21,069 nt of DNA from Bryobacterales bacterium (GCA_016789785.1 JAEUQE010000122.1:4055-25123), one strand, 5' to 3'; shown: positions 1-7,200, counted from the first letter of the stretch. Notes: generated from the letters alone by a model not told the origin. Made by a program: numbers and translations.

Positions 1-2
1 CG

Positions 3-338
3 GCGCCGTGTCCTGCCGAGGGACCGTGTCCGATGGCCGAAGGCGATTGGTGCCACTTCCGTCAGCGCATTGAACGTACCGCGCTGCATCGCCGTTTGAA
101 GGGTGGCACCTTGGCCTACGAGGATGAGAAGTTCTGTTATCTCGTGTTTACGCGCGACCCGGTTTTGCGCGCTTCCGGACGCATCGTGCGGCATCCGCAG
201 CATCAGCCCAACCTGATCACACTTCAGGTCTGCACGGGCGATCGCATTGAGCAGCGCAAGGTCACGCATCGCGACAAAGCGGCATGGCGAGCCGCTCGCA
301 AGGCCGAATGGGGGGATACGATCAGGAGTGCGGAGTAA
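3..338 (+). CDS. Rsm22-type methyltransferase, C-terminal fragment
   Basis: This is the 3' end of a gene that begins before the window; the reading frame is open from base 3 and stops at TAA 336-338. It contains a cysteine motif (APCPAEGPCP, bases 3-32) followed by GDWCHF, then KGGTLAYEDEKFCYLV and a final RAARKAEWGD. This order of Cys-Pro pairs, DWCHF and EDEKF is what I know from the C-terminus of the Rsm22 family, the bacterial relatives of the mitochondrial small-ribosomal-subunit protein, which have a methyltransferase fold and a cysteine cluster thought to bind a metal or Fe-S centre. The ATG at base 33 is internal and not a real start, because the family motif runs through it. The methyltransferase fold itself lies outside the window, so activity cannot be judged here. 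The gene converges on the minus-strand gene ending at 1072. Confidence 0.85.
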   Translation, partial: APCPAEGPCPMAEGDWCHFRQRIERTALHRRLKGGTLAYEDEKFCYLVFTRDPVLRASGRIVRHPQHQPNLITLQVCTGDRIEQRKVTHRDKAAWRAARKAEWGDTIRSAE

Positions 339-469
339 TCGCCGCAAGTCTGGAATGGATTGGGTACGTGGACCAGAGGGGAGTCCGCCGGCTGCACAAT
401 CCGCGGAACACCGCTTCTGAATTGTAGAGGACGTGCTGTTCGGCAAGGGGTTCGCGGGCTGGACAGACC

Positions 470-504
470 AAAAAAGAGAGGTGATGCCCAGTAGACACCA
501 CCTC
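470..504 (-). terminator. Terminator-like hairpin, degenerate copy 0
   Basis: Bases 478-483 (GAGGTG) pair with 499-504 (CACCTC). Read on the minus strand the stem is followed after two bases by six T (bases 475-470), the usual form of an intrinsic terminator. It would act on minus-strand transcription coming from the orphan gene at 1072-1797. Confidence 0.5.
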
Positions 505-588
505 CGTTGGTCCGCGCGAGTTGTGGAGGAGGGCGCGGAAAGCATCCGGTGCCAATCTCGGTTGCCCCGGACGCGAAGCTGAATCAAG

Positions 589-629
589 AAAAAGCGAGAG
601 CGGTGAAGCTCGCCAAAGCATCACCGCTC
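589..629 (-). terminator. Terminator-like hairpin, repeat unit 1
   Basis: A perfect 9-bp stem, GAGCGGTGA (598-606) with TCACCGCTC (621-629), encloses a 14-base loop. On the minus strand the stem is followed by TCGC and then five T (593-589). The T run starts a little late for a textbook terminator, but the arrangement recurs in every unit. Confidence 0.45.
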
Positions 630-725
630 CCGAAGGCCGCGCGAGCGCGAACGCTACAAGCGCGGCACGCGTCCAAGGTCCCCACGGGTCCGCCAACCCA
701 ACCCCGAACGCGAAGCTGAATCAAG

Positions 726-768
726 AAAAAGCGAGAGCGGCAAAGCCCGCCAAAGCATCACCGCCCTC
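726..768 (-). terminator. Terminator-like hairpin, repeat unit 2 (weakened)
   Basis: Bases 733-740 pair with 761-768 at seven of eight positions. The inner left arm is changed (gcggcaaagc instead of gcggtgatgc), so this is the weakest stem of the array, with a 20-base loop. Five T follow on the minus strand (730-726), two bases after the stem. Confidence 0.35.
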
Positions 769-866
769 GAAGGCCGCGCGAGCGCGAACGCTACAAGCGC
801 GGCGCGCGTCCAGGTGCCCCACGGGTCCGCCAACCCAACCCCGGACGCGAAGCTGAATCAAACAAG

Positions 867-908
867 AAAAAGCGAGAGCGGTGATGCCCGCCATGCATCA
901 CCGCCCTC
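867..908 (-). terminator. Terminator-like hairpin, repeat unit 3
   Basis: This is the best stem of the array: GCGGTGATGC (878-887) pairs perfectly with GCATCACCGC (895-904) around a 7-base loop. Beyond one mismatch, three more pairs (874-876 with 906-908) extend it. On the minus strand, two bases after the stem, comes a run of five T (871-867) and then more T-rich sequence. It has the form of an intrinsic terminator for minus-strand transcription. Confidence 0.6.
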
Positions 909-1022
909 GGAGGCCGCGCGAGCGAAAGGAAAGAACGCTGCAAGCGCGGCGCGCGTCCAGGTGCCCCACGGGTCCGCCAACCCAACCCCGGACGTGCAAC
1001 GAAAGTCGAATCCGGCAAATCA

Positions 1023-1056
1023 GAGTCCCGCGCGGGCCGCAACCAGCGCGGGACTC
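1023..1056. terminator. Perfect 11-bp inverted repeat behind the orphan gene
   Basis: GAGTCCCGCGC (1023-1033) is mirrored by GCGCGGGACTC (1046-1056) around a 12-base loop. It lies 15 bases past the stop codon of the minus-strand gene 1072-1797 and is not part of the tandem repeat. No clear T run follows on either strand (minus: TGATTTGCC), so it may be an mRNA 3'-end stabilising hairpin or an imperfect terminator. Confidence 0.5.
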
Positions 1057-1071
1057 GCCGACTGGAGACGT

Positions 1072-1797
1072 CTACCGCCCGGCCATCTGCCGGATAGCGC
1101 CAGCCTTTTCCTTCACCGTCATCTTGCTGCTCATCACACCGCCCACCGCGCTCACCAGTTCCTCATCGCTAAGCCGTTGGGAACCAATTGGAGGCAGGTA
1201 CGGCGTGAAGTCCATCGGATACTCGCGCACATACTCGTGGTAATAGAAAGCTTCGGGTTGCCCGGTCTGCGGGTTGAACCGGAGTGCCATGTCACTGGGG
1301 AAGGTCGCCCGCTTACCGCCCGGAATCGGGCCCGTCTCATCCTCCAGCAGCACTCCCAGCGGATAGTCTTCCGCCACTCCCTGGCCAAAGTGCATCCGGC
1401 CGGCCTCGTAGCGGGTCATCGTCTTCAGCACCAGACGCGGGATCACCTGGAAGTGCTTCGCGTACTGATGATAGAAAGTTGCCGCACCCGGCGACAGATA
1501 GTCGAATGCCGGATCGCTGAAGTTGATCGGCCACCGCAGCACCTGACCGTCCGGCCCTCGCTCGATCATCAGGTATTGAAACGTGTCGCCCGCTGACCAG
1601 ATGGTCGAATTGTCCCGCCACATCTTGGAACTTGCGCCTTCCGACGGAGGCGCCACTCCGACGCTTTCAATCCAATGCGAGGGAGAGGCAAATGCGCCGA
1701 TATTGTGTGGAATGACATTCGCTTGTTTCAGGTCGGCAAGCATTTCCTTCGTCACCGCGCCCTTGCGCGGATCGGGAATCGAAAAGAATTTCATCAT
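1072..1797 (-). CDS. Orphan hypothetical protein, 241 aa
   Basis: I do not recognise this protein. It has no signal peptide and no membrane segment, so it is probably cytoplasmic. It is rich in aromatic residues and prolines (for example WRDNSTIWSAGDTFQYLMIE around residues 60-80 and EAFYYHEYVREYPMDFTPYL near residue 190) and ends with a short basic helix-like tail. Codon use matches the neighbouring genes, with G/C mostly at third positions, and the frame is free of stops, so it looks real. The start at 1797 is supported by GAGGT 9-13 bases upstream; a second ATG follows at once, at 1794. It sits alone: a 468-base gap lies upstream, and downstream is a convergent region with several terminator-like hairpins. 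Any function would be a guess. Confidence 0.75.
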   Translation of the reverse strand: MMKFFSIPDPRKGAVTKEMLADLKQANVIPHNIGAFASPSHWIESVGVAPPSEGASSKMWRDNSTIWSAGDTFQYLMIERGPDGQVLRWPINFSDPAFDYLSPGAATFYHQYAKHFQVIPRLVLKTMTRYEAGRMHFGQGVAEDYPLGVLLEDETGPIPGGKRATFPSDMALRFNPQTGQPEAFYYHEYVREYPMDFTPYLPPIGSQRLSDEELVSAVGGVMSSKMTVKEKAGAIRQMAGR

Positions 1798-2265
1798 GGT
1801 TCGTTACCTCGTTTGACTCATACACCGGCAGCGGACGGCCTCGCGGGCGAAGCCGCAAAGTGCCGGGCTGGGAACGCCAGCCGCCGCACAAAAACGCGCC
1901 CGGCAGTCCGCGCGGGGCCCTTTTTCTGTTGGGCTCGCATGCATGCCGCCGGGCGCTTCGTACGTTCGCCCGCAACCCTCTTCTGACCTCAGATTAGCGG
2001 ACCACCTCCCGGCACTCCGCCTCGAAAAACGAGGAAACGCTTGAAAAGAATGGGAATAAAATTTCGCGCTGCTTGGAAATGCCAAAACAGCCCGGCCCCG
2101 AAACCGCTCTTCTTCCGTTGGGCATGTCACGCATCGGAGGCTTCAGCGGAGCACCGGCAATCCGTGGTTTCCGCCGCGGTCTGCGGGCCATTTGCGAAGG
2201 GTGGCTTGATTCGACGGCGCCCTCGCGGACTGCGTGGGCTTCGGCCGGAAAATGGGAAGTTGTGA
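1798..2265. other. 468-base non-coding gap
   Basis: No convincing gene is seen. Short frames on both strands give Arg/Ala/Pro-rich peptides without start sites or family resemblance. The gap contains a small hairpin (gctgggaacgccagc, near 1865-1880), a short T run on the plus strand near 1920, and an AT-richer patch around 2040-2080 that stands out from its GC-rich surroundings. The promoter of the orphan gene at 1797 should lie in the left part, but I cannot point to clear -35/-10 boxes. Confidence 0.5.
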
Positions 2266-3201
2266 CTACGCTGCGGGCTTTTTCTTTTCGGTGAGCTTCA
2301 GGAAGCGATCCACCATGTCCATCGGAACGTCGGCATTGACTTTCACTTCTGTCTTGTCCTGCTCCACCTTGATCGAGTCGTAAAACTTCAGGATTTCGGG
2401 ATTGTCCGCCGAAGTGCTCAACCGGCCGAATCCAATCAACCCGCGCAGTGTGTTGTGGAGTTGCTTCGCGCCCGCGTCATTGGTGCAGAAACCCTGCGCG
2501 GCGAGGCTCACGCCATCCCGCAGATCCAATGTCAGCAGCGTGGTATCCAGCGACTGGAAGATGCGGTTCAGATTCGCGAGATTGCCTTCCGCTGGCAACG
2601 GCATCGGTGCGAATCCACCCACCGCGACCACCCAGATGTGTTTGTCCTGGGGCAGGGAAGCGACCTTCGCCAGCACGTTGCGCTTCTTCAGGTCGTCCAC
2701 CTGCTTGCCCGACAGAAGATCCCGCAGATTCTCCGTCTTGCCCGCGATCGCAATCGAGTTGCTCACAAAGGAAACCGCACCCTCTTCACTGCCAAACATC
2801 GTATGCGATCCTGCCTGCATGCGGCGAGCGCCCCGCTTCTCAATCACGCTTTCCAGCTTGGGAATGTCTGCCACAGTCATTCGCGCAATCATCAGCGCGC
2901 TGGTGCCATTGGAAGCGAACACGATTTCCTTCAGATCCCTCCGTGGATCCAACCCCGTCTGCTTGGCGAACTCCTCCAACTCGGGAAACACACGGTCCCC
3001 CATGATGCGCTTGTAAATGGGCGACGCTTCCACTTCCGTGACGCGCGCGCCCGCCAGCACGACCGTGTCACCAGGAATCAGCTTCTCGATCGAACTGTCC
3101 AGCGCGACGCCTTTGGATGAAGTGCGCGAACAGGCGTGTGTCAACGCCAGCAGCGTCAGCCCCGCCGCCCCGAGCATCCACCAATCGCGCCAACGCCGCA
3201 T
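2266..3201 (-). CDS. Exported envelope protein, last gene of the peptidase/ABC operon
   Basis: This 311-aa protein begins with basic residues and a hydrophobic segment (residues about 8-23) ending in THAC. It is therefore exported and possibly a lipoprotein, although the lipobox is imperfect (Thr at -3). The rest is a soluble domain starting with LIPGDTVVLAGARVTEVEAS and ending in a Lys-rich tail. Similar 'DTVVLAG' exported proteins of unknown function occur in Acidobacteriota; I do not know an activity. Its ATG shares its first base with the stop codon of the permease gene (TGATG at 3203-3199), and a Shine-Dalgarno AGGAGG lies inside the last permease codons, so translation is probably coupled. 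It could be a periplasmic partner of the ABC transporter, but that rests only on gene order. Confidence 0.85.
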   Translation of the reverse strand: MRRWRDWWMLGAAGLTLLALTHACSRTSSKGVALDSSIEKLIPGDTVVLAGARVTEVEASPIYKRIMGDRVFPELEEFAKQTGLDPRRDLKEIVFASNGTSALMIARMTVADIPKLESVIEKRGARRMQAGSHTMFGSEEGAVSFVSNSIAIAGKTENLRDLLSGKQVDDLKKRNVLAKVASLPQDKHIWVVAVGGFAPMPLPAEGNLANLNRIFQSLDTTLLTLDLRDGVSLAAQGFCTNDAGAKQLHNTLRGLIGFGRLSTSADNPEILKFYDSIKVEQDKTEVKVNADVPMDMVDRFLKLTEKKKPAA

Positions 3202-4037
3202 CAGAAATCGCGCCTCCTAAACAAATAGACGGCTCCCGACAGCACAACGATCCCAAAACCTGCGGACGTCCACAACGGCAGCAGACTTTCCACCCGCCCG
3301 TTCATGACGAAGTCGAGATTCATCTTGCCGATATCGTACACCTTCGGCAGCACGTGATAGAGCGCCTTCCACAAATCGCGCGACCACTGCGAACTCAGCA
3401 GCTTGATCGCGAGCTCATACTGCGCCAGAATCGGGCTGGTCAGCATCAGCCCTACCGGAATCATCACCGCCAGCGCCGTGCTCTCAAACAACACTCCCAC
3501 CAGCACCACCACTGTCAATAACACCGCGAACAGGAACAGAGTTGTGCCGATCGAGATCAGGAACCCCGGGGCCCAGATCTCCGTCTTGATCCCCAGCAGC
3601 AGCCAGATGCCGCCCACCAGGTACGCCGTGTTCAACCCCACGATCAGAATGTTGCCGAGATAGCGCCCCAGCAGCAGATGCGTACGGCTCAATGGCTTGG
3701 AAAGCAGCAATTCGATGCGCCCCGGTTCCAACAGGCTCGGCGTCAAACCTGCTGACGCAAAGATCGACAGGAACATGCCCCAGGTGTAGAGGAACGTCGC
3801 AATACCGCCCTGCACCTGGCGTACCAGCTTGTTTACGTCCACCTCCCGCTGGTTACTTCTGCCGAACAGCGAGATCGTTGCCGTTGCCCCTTCCACCACG
3901 TCGATCTTCATGATGAACAGGAAGAATGCGATCATCGCGGTCGAAAGCCCGAACAACCCCCAGAAAATTTTGCGCGCCAGCGCCTCGCGGAACGTGTCCC
4001 GGATCAGCGCCCCGGTCACCAGAAGCAGGCTGCTCAT
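3201..4037 (-). CDS. ABC-2 type transporter permease
   Basis: This 278-aa integral membrane protein belongs to the ABC-2/NosY-like permeases. About six membrane segments can be seen, near residues 24-43, 78-98, 127-149, 157-183, 188-205 and 253-273. Between segments 2 and 3 lies LEPGRIELLLSKPLSR (103-118), the cytoplasmic motif typical of this class, where the permease contacts its ATPase. It overlaps the ATPase gene by four bases (ATGA at 4037-4034) and the next gene by one base, so the three are one translational unit. The large loop between segments 1 and 2 (residues about 44-77) should lie outside the membrane. Substrate unknown; NosY and many drug or lipid exporters share this architecture, so the family does not fix the direction or cargo. 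Confidence 0.93.
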   Translation of the reverse strand: MSSLLLVTGALIRDTFREALARKIFWGLFGLSTAMIAFFLFIMKIDVVEGATATISLFGRSNQREVDVNKLVRQVQGGIATFLYTWGMFLSIFASAGLTPSLLEPGRIELLLSKPLSRTHLLLGRYLGNILIVGLNTAYLVGGIWLLLGIKTEIWAPGFLISIGTTLFLFAVLLTVVVLVGVLFESTALAVMIPVGLMLTSPILAQYELAIKLLSSQWSRDLWKALYHVLPKVYDIGKMNLDFVMNGRVESLLPLWTSAGFGIVVLSGAVYLFRRRDF

Positions 4038-5008
4038 GCCTTGCCTCCCGCACCGGGAGCTTGCGGTGGGGCCGATGCCTGTACACTCGCCATGAACACG
4101 TCTTCCAGGGTGCTGGCCGTCGGAAGCAGAGATTCAATCTCCACCTGCTCCCCGCGAAGTAAGTCAATCGCCTGGTTGACCTCCGCTCTTACAGCAAACT
4201 GTAACTCGATCATGCCGTCGCGTTCGGCCACCGCAGCCGCTCTCGCCGTAAGATCCTCGCGCAGGCGTTCGGCCAGATTGTTCGGCACGGAGAGCCGGTA
4301 GCCCTTGCCCGCTGTAAGATCCCTGACCTTCCCTTCCAGTACCACCTTGCCCTTGTTCAAAATTGCGACATCACGGCAAAAAGCCTCCACCTCCACGAGT
4401 AAGTGCGAGTTGATAAAGATGGTCACGCCCTGCTCTCCGAGCGCGTGCAGGATATCGCGGATGTTGCGCCTCCCCACCGGATCCACTCCGTCCGACGGTT
4501 CATCCAGCACCAGCAGCTTCGGCCGGTGCATCAGCGCCTGCGCCAGACCGACCCTCTGTAACATACCCTTCGAGTACTTACCCAACCGCACGTCGCCCCA
4601 CTGGCCCAGTCCCACCAGTTCCAATAACTCGGGAATCCGCTTCGCCCGCGACACCCAGTCCATTCCGGAGAGCGACCCATAGAAATCCAGCATTCCGCGG
4701 CCCGTCATGTAAGTGGGAAAGCGGTGGTTCTCCGGCAAATACCCGACTTCCCGGCGCGCCTCCGGGTCCGCCGAGTTCCGGTTAAAGATACGAGCCTCGC
4801 CGTCGGTCGGATGGACCGCCGAGAGTAACATCTTGATGAAAGTGGTCTTGCCGGCGCCGTTGGGGCCCAGCAGGCCAAACGTTGAGCCTCGTTCCACCTT
4901 GATGTCGATGCCATCCACGGCCAGGATCTCTCGGCCGCTCCACCAGGACCGGTACCGCTTCCGTAGGCCATGCGTTTCGATGGCGTAGTGATGCGCGTGA
5001 TCGTGCAT
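4034..5008 (-). CDS. ABC transporter ATP-binding protein
   Basis: This 324-aa cytoplasmic ATPase should drive the permease encoded next. Visible motifs are Walker A GPNGAGKT (residues 48-55), signature YSKGMLQR (145-152), Walker B LLVLDEP (165-171) and an H-loop in FINSHLL near residue 204. The Q-loop position reads YLPEN, with Glu in place of Gln, as is common in ABC-2 ATPases. The last 80 or so residues form the extra C-terminal domain often found in NatA/CcmA-like exporters. The N-terminus is His-rich (MHDHAHH), an unusual touch. The start is supported by a purine-rich GGAGAGGGAGA directly upstream. The gene begins 51 bases after the M28 peptidase stop and overlaps the permease start by four bases. 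Confidence 0.95.
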   Translation of the reverse strand: MHDHAHHYAIETHGLRKRYRSWWSGREILAVDGIDIKVERGSTFGLLGPNGAGKTTFIKMLLSAVHPTDGEARIFNRNSADPEARREVGYLPENHRFPTYMTGRGMLDFYGSLSGMDWVSRAKRIPELLELVGLGQWGDVRLGKYSKGMLQRVGLAQALMHRPKLLVLDEPSDGVDPVGRRNIRDILHALGEQGVTIFINSHLLVEVEAFCRDVAILNKGKVVLEGKVRDLTAGKGYRLSVPNNLAERLREDLTARAAAVAERDGMIELQFAVRAEVNQAIDLLRGEQVEIESLLPTASTLEDVFMASVQASAPPQAPGAGGKA

Positions 5009-5059
5009 TCTCCCTCTCCGGTAGACGAGAGTAGCCTACCCGTTTGTTCCCTTCGGTGT

Positions 5060-6601
5060 TTACTCGGTCTTCCGGCTGTACCGGTCGGTCTTCCAGGCGG
5101 GAGGAGTGGGCCTCTCGGCCAGAAGCCATGTGGTGGCGAGAACGGTACGGCTCACCTTGGCCATGTTCTCGTAGTCGATCTTCTCCCAGTGGTCCCCGGC
5201 GCCGTGATACTCCGGGAATTCAAACGCGACGCACACGGTGGTGGAAGGAATCCCCGCATCGGCAAACGCCGCATTGTCGCTGCGGTTGAAGTAGGCGTCG
5301 CTGTTGCGTTGATGATGGTAGATCTCCACGCCCGTCAGCTCGCCGCCTTCCTTCAGAACATCCGTGATCTCGGAAAACGTGTAGCCCGTGGGACTGAGCC
5401 GCGCCACCTGCGGCCCCTCGCTCGAATCGGTCCGGCCCATGTGCTCCAGATTCAGGTTCGCGGCCGTGTCCTTGACCGGAAACAAAGGATGCCCCGCATA
5501 ATACTTCGCACCCAGCAGACCCCGTTCCTCGCCGAACAACGCCATAAAGACCACCGTCCGCTTCGGCCGTTGCGGTGACGCGGCCATGGCAGCCGCCACT
5601 TCCAGCATCGACACCACACCGCTCGCATCGTCGTTGGCGCCGTTGTAAATCCGGTCTCCCTTAGCGTCCGGCTCGCCGATCCCCACGTGATCATAGTGCG
5701 CAGTGATCAGCACGTAGCTGTTCTTCAATTCGGGGTCGGATCCCGGCAGAATCCCAACCACATTGTGCAGGTCGACCGGTTCTTCCGTGCCTGCGGGCAA
5801 CTCGATGCGGAGCTTCGCCGCGGTGGGCCCAGCCGGAAGCGCTTCCCAAACGCCAGCCAGCGCGGGCGAATGCAGCACCGCGGCGGCAGGCGTGAAACGG
5901 CGTCCCGAACGGCGGCGCTCACTCTCCGGATCGATCAACTGTTGCGCTTCATCCGGGTCCCCCGTCGAATCCTTGTTCCAGGCCACCACGGCATCCGGCT
6001 TCAGCTTCGGCGCGAGCTTGCTGAACTCGCTCACGCGCCGCATCATCGACAGGCGCTCCTCATTCGGCAGACCTCGCATGCGCGCGAACGACAGCGCTTC
6101 GATCAGCACGATGTTGCCGGCCAGCGCGCCCTCGGGCTGATCCTTCAACTTGTCGATCTCGTCCCAGGTCAGTTTGTAGATGGGTGCTTCAGCCTTCAGC
6201 CCGTCCAACGATAGGATCGTCAGTTGCGCCCCCGCCAGATCGAGAGTTTCCTCACCATGCTGTAGTGATGCCTTGGCCGCTTGCTGATCCACCTTCCGCA
6301 ACTTCCAATGGGCCGTCTGAAAGTGCGACTTCGTCGACGGAACCGGTTCCAGCCCCGTTCGCCGGAACTGTGCGGCGATGTATTCCGCCGCGATCGCAAG
6401 TCCTCGCGATGGCGTGTTGCGCCCTTCCAGCAAATCCGATGCGAGGAACGACAAATGCCCGCGCATGGAGGCAGGCGAGATGCGCTCCATCGATTCGGTG
6501 ACCGCGCCCGGTAACGTCGCGCTGGTGGGCGGTTCTGCAAGGCAAAGCACGGCAGACAGCGACAACGCCGGCATCAGGAGTGTCAGTTTGCGCGAGACCA
6601 T
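5060..6601 (-). CDS. Secreted M28 family zinc metallopeptidase
   Basis: This 513-aa protein is an exported di-zinc aminopeptidase or carboxypeptidase of family M28. It starts with a signal peptide (MVSRKLTLLMPALSLSAVLC). The metal-binding pattern is complete: HYDH (His302), GANDDASG (bridging Asp324), FGEERGLLG (catalytic Glu358, ligand Glu359), an Asp in GRTD, and a late His in YHGAGDH. The middle region (roughly 150-280) fits the protease-associated (PA) insertion seen in larger M28 enzymes. I chose the ATG at 6601 because the signal peptide starts there; the in-frame ATG at 6727 would add 42 unlikely residues and overlap the divergent gene. There is no Shine-Dalgarno, but TACAAT lies exactly six bases upstream, suggesting a leaderless message. 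It leads a four-gene operon with the ABC transporter. Likely role: trimming peptides in the periplasm or outside the cell. Confidence 0.93.
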   Translation of the reverse strand: MVSRKLTLLMPALSLSAVLCLAEPPTSATLPGAVTESMERISPASMRGHLSFLASDLLEGRNTPSRGLAIAAEYIAAQFRRTGLEPVPSTKSHFQTAHWKLRKVDQQAAKASLQHGEETLDLAGAQLTILSLDGLKAEAPIYKLTWDEIDKLKDQPEGALAGNIVLIEALSFARMRGLPNEERLSMMRRVSEFSKLAPKLKPDAVVAWNKDSTGDPDEAQQLIDPESERRRSGRRFTPAAAVLHSPALAGVWEALPAGPTAAKLRIELPAGTEEPVDLHNVVGILPGSDPELKNSYVLITAHYDHVGIGEPDAKGDRIYNGANDDASGVVSMLEVAAAMAASPQRPKRTVVFMALFGEERGLLGAKYYAGHPLFPVKDTAANLNLEHMGRTDSSEGPQVARLSPTGYTFSEITDVLKEGGELTGVEIYHHQRNSDAYFNRSDNAAFADAGIPSTTVCVAFEFPEYHGAGDHWEKIDYENMAKVSRTVLATTWLLAERPTPPAWKTDRYSRKTE

Positions 6602-6607
6602 TGTTTC

Positions 6608-6613
6608 ATTGTA
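6608..6613 (-). promoter_or_regulatory. -10 box of the M28 operon, leaderless start implied
   Basis: TACAAT on the minus strand ends seven positions before the A of the ATG at 6601, so standard -10 spacing puts transcription start on that A. No Shine-Dalgarno precedes the ATG, and no good -35 is visible at 16-18 bp. This fits a leaderless message but is inferred from sequence only. Confidence 0.5.
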
Positions 6614-6684
6614 GAGGGTGTTTGATTCCGGGCGAGGTGCATCGCATTTGCCGCGCCCGAATGGCGGTGTCGCAGGGCTCACGC

Positions 6685-6690
6685 TACAAT
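6685..6690 (+). promoter_or_regulatory. -10 box of the GNAT gene, very short leader
   Basis: TACAAT lies nine bases before the ATG at 6700, putting the predicted transcription start near 6697. The same hexamer serves the divergent M28 gene, so the 98-bp region 6602-6699 appears to hold two back-to-back promoters. The -35 is weak. Confidence 0.45.
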
Positions 6691-6699
6691 TCCGGAAGC

Positions 6700-7200
6700 A
6701 TGAACGCATTCCAGGTGAGGAAGGCATCCCCGCGCGACGCTGCCGGCATTGTGCGAGTCCTTGAGGCCATCGCCGCCGAACGCGTCCACTCCGCCATCAC
6801 GGAACCATGGAGCGTCGAGCAGGAAGAGCGCTATCTCGAATCCCTCTCGCCCCGCGAAGCATTCCATGTCGCCGTGGATGAGAACGGCGCCATCGCCGGC
6901 TTCCAGAGCCTGGACTTGTGGTCGCCGCTTCCCTCCATGTCGCACGTCGGCCAACTCGGCACATTCCTTCTCCCGCAATACCGCGCACGGGGAATCGCCC
7001 GCAAACTGTGGGCGGCCACCGAATCATTCGCACGCGAGGCCGGGTATCGCAAACTCGCCATCCAGGTCCGCGGCGCCAATCAAGCCGCGCAATCCTACTA
7101 CCGCGGGATCGGCTTTCGCGAGTGCGGCCGATTCGAACGGCAGGTGCTGATTGACGGTGTCGAAGACGATGAAGTACTAATGGAACTCTTCCTCGCGTAG
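6700..7200 (+). CDS. GNAT family N-acetyltransferase
   Basis: This 166-aa cytoplasmic enzyme would transfer an acetyl group from acetyl-CoA to an amine. The acetyl-CoA binding motif A is clear: QYRARGIARKLW (residues 93-104, pattern Q-x-x-x-x-G-x-A), preceded by the beta-strand VGQLGTFLLP. Motif B follows as ANQAAQSYYRGIGFRECGRF (126-145). The C-terminal strand ends in VEDDEVLMELFL. The sequence resembles the phosphinothricin/MnaT-like and ribosomal-protein acetyltransferase groups, but the substrate cannot be read from it. I chose the ATG at 6700 because the GNAT fold begins right there (MNAFQVRKASPRDA) and the longer frame from 6580 would run into the divergent promoter. The stop codon lies within a perfect 14-bp palindrome (7195-7208). 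It is transcribed alone, divergently from the M28 operon. Confidence 0.9.
   Translation: MNAFQVRKASPRDAAGIVRVLEAIAAERVHSAITEPWSVEQEERYLESLSPREAFHVAVDENGAIAGFQSLDLWSPLPSMSHVGQLGTFLLPQYRARGIARKLWAATESFAREAGYRKLAIQVRGANQAAQSYYRGIGFRECGRFERQVLIDGVEDDEVLMELFLA

Larger units (their letters stand above)
468..991. repeat. Tandem repeat array, units of about 137-147 bp
   Basis: Three well-conserved units begin at 571, 708 and 845, each with the sequence acgcgaagctgaatcaa. Their lengths are 137, 137 and 147 bp; the third carries small insertions (an extra acaa near 861 and a longer stretch near 920). Each unit contains, in order, an A-rich run, a hairpin, a conserved ccgcgcgagcg block, a caagcgcgg block and a C-rich tail (ggtccgccaacccaacccc). 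Bases 468-570 look like a decayed earlier copy: they keep the A run, a hairpin with ggtgatgccc, the ccgcgcgag block and a ccccgg end. After 991 the similarity stops within about 10 bases. A unit of this size with an internal hairpin and no alternating spacers is not a CRISPR. Confidence 0.85.
339..1071. other. 733-base convergent intergenic region with tandem repeats
   Basis: This stretch lies between the stop of the Rsm22-type gene (+) and the stop of the orphan gene at 1072-1797 (-). Several open frames cross it on both strands, but their translations are low-complexity Ala/Arg/Pro/Ser peptides that merely repeat with the DNA period. They match no family I know and lack start sites, so I treat the region as non-coding. 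It holds a tandem repeat array (about 468-991) and a separate 11-bp inverted repeat (1023-1056). Bases 339-467 show nothing I recognise. Confidence 0.75.

Noticed and set aside
468..991. CRISPR array
   Set aside because: The repeat unit is about 137-147 bp and units adjoin directly, with no unique spacers and no cas genes nearby.
507..1596. Open frames across the repeats, on both strands (for example 521-856, 814-1596 and 791-1042)
   Set aside because: Their translations only mirror the DNA repeat, are low-complexity, lack ribosome sites and run into the antisense of the orphan gene.
2070..2090. Sigma54-like promoter on the minus strand (TGGCAT...AAGCA)
   Set aside because: The spacing between the GG and GC elements is one base short and the second element is wrong.
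6602..6727. 42-residue N-terminal extension of the M28 peptidase
   Set aside because: It precedes a good signal peptide, overlaps the divergent GNAT gene and its promoter, and has no family resemblance.
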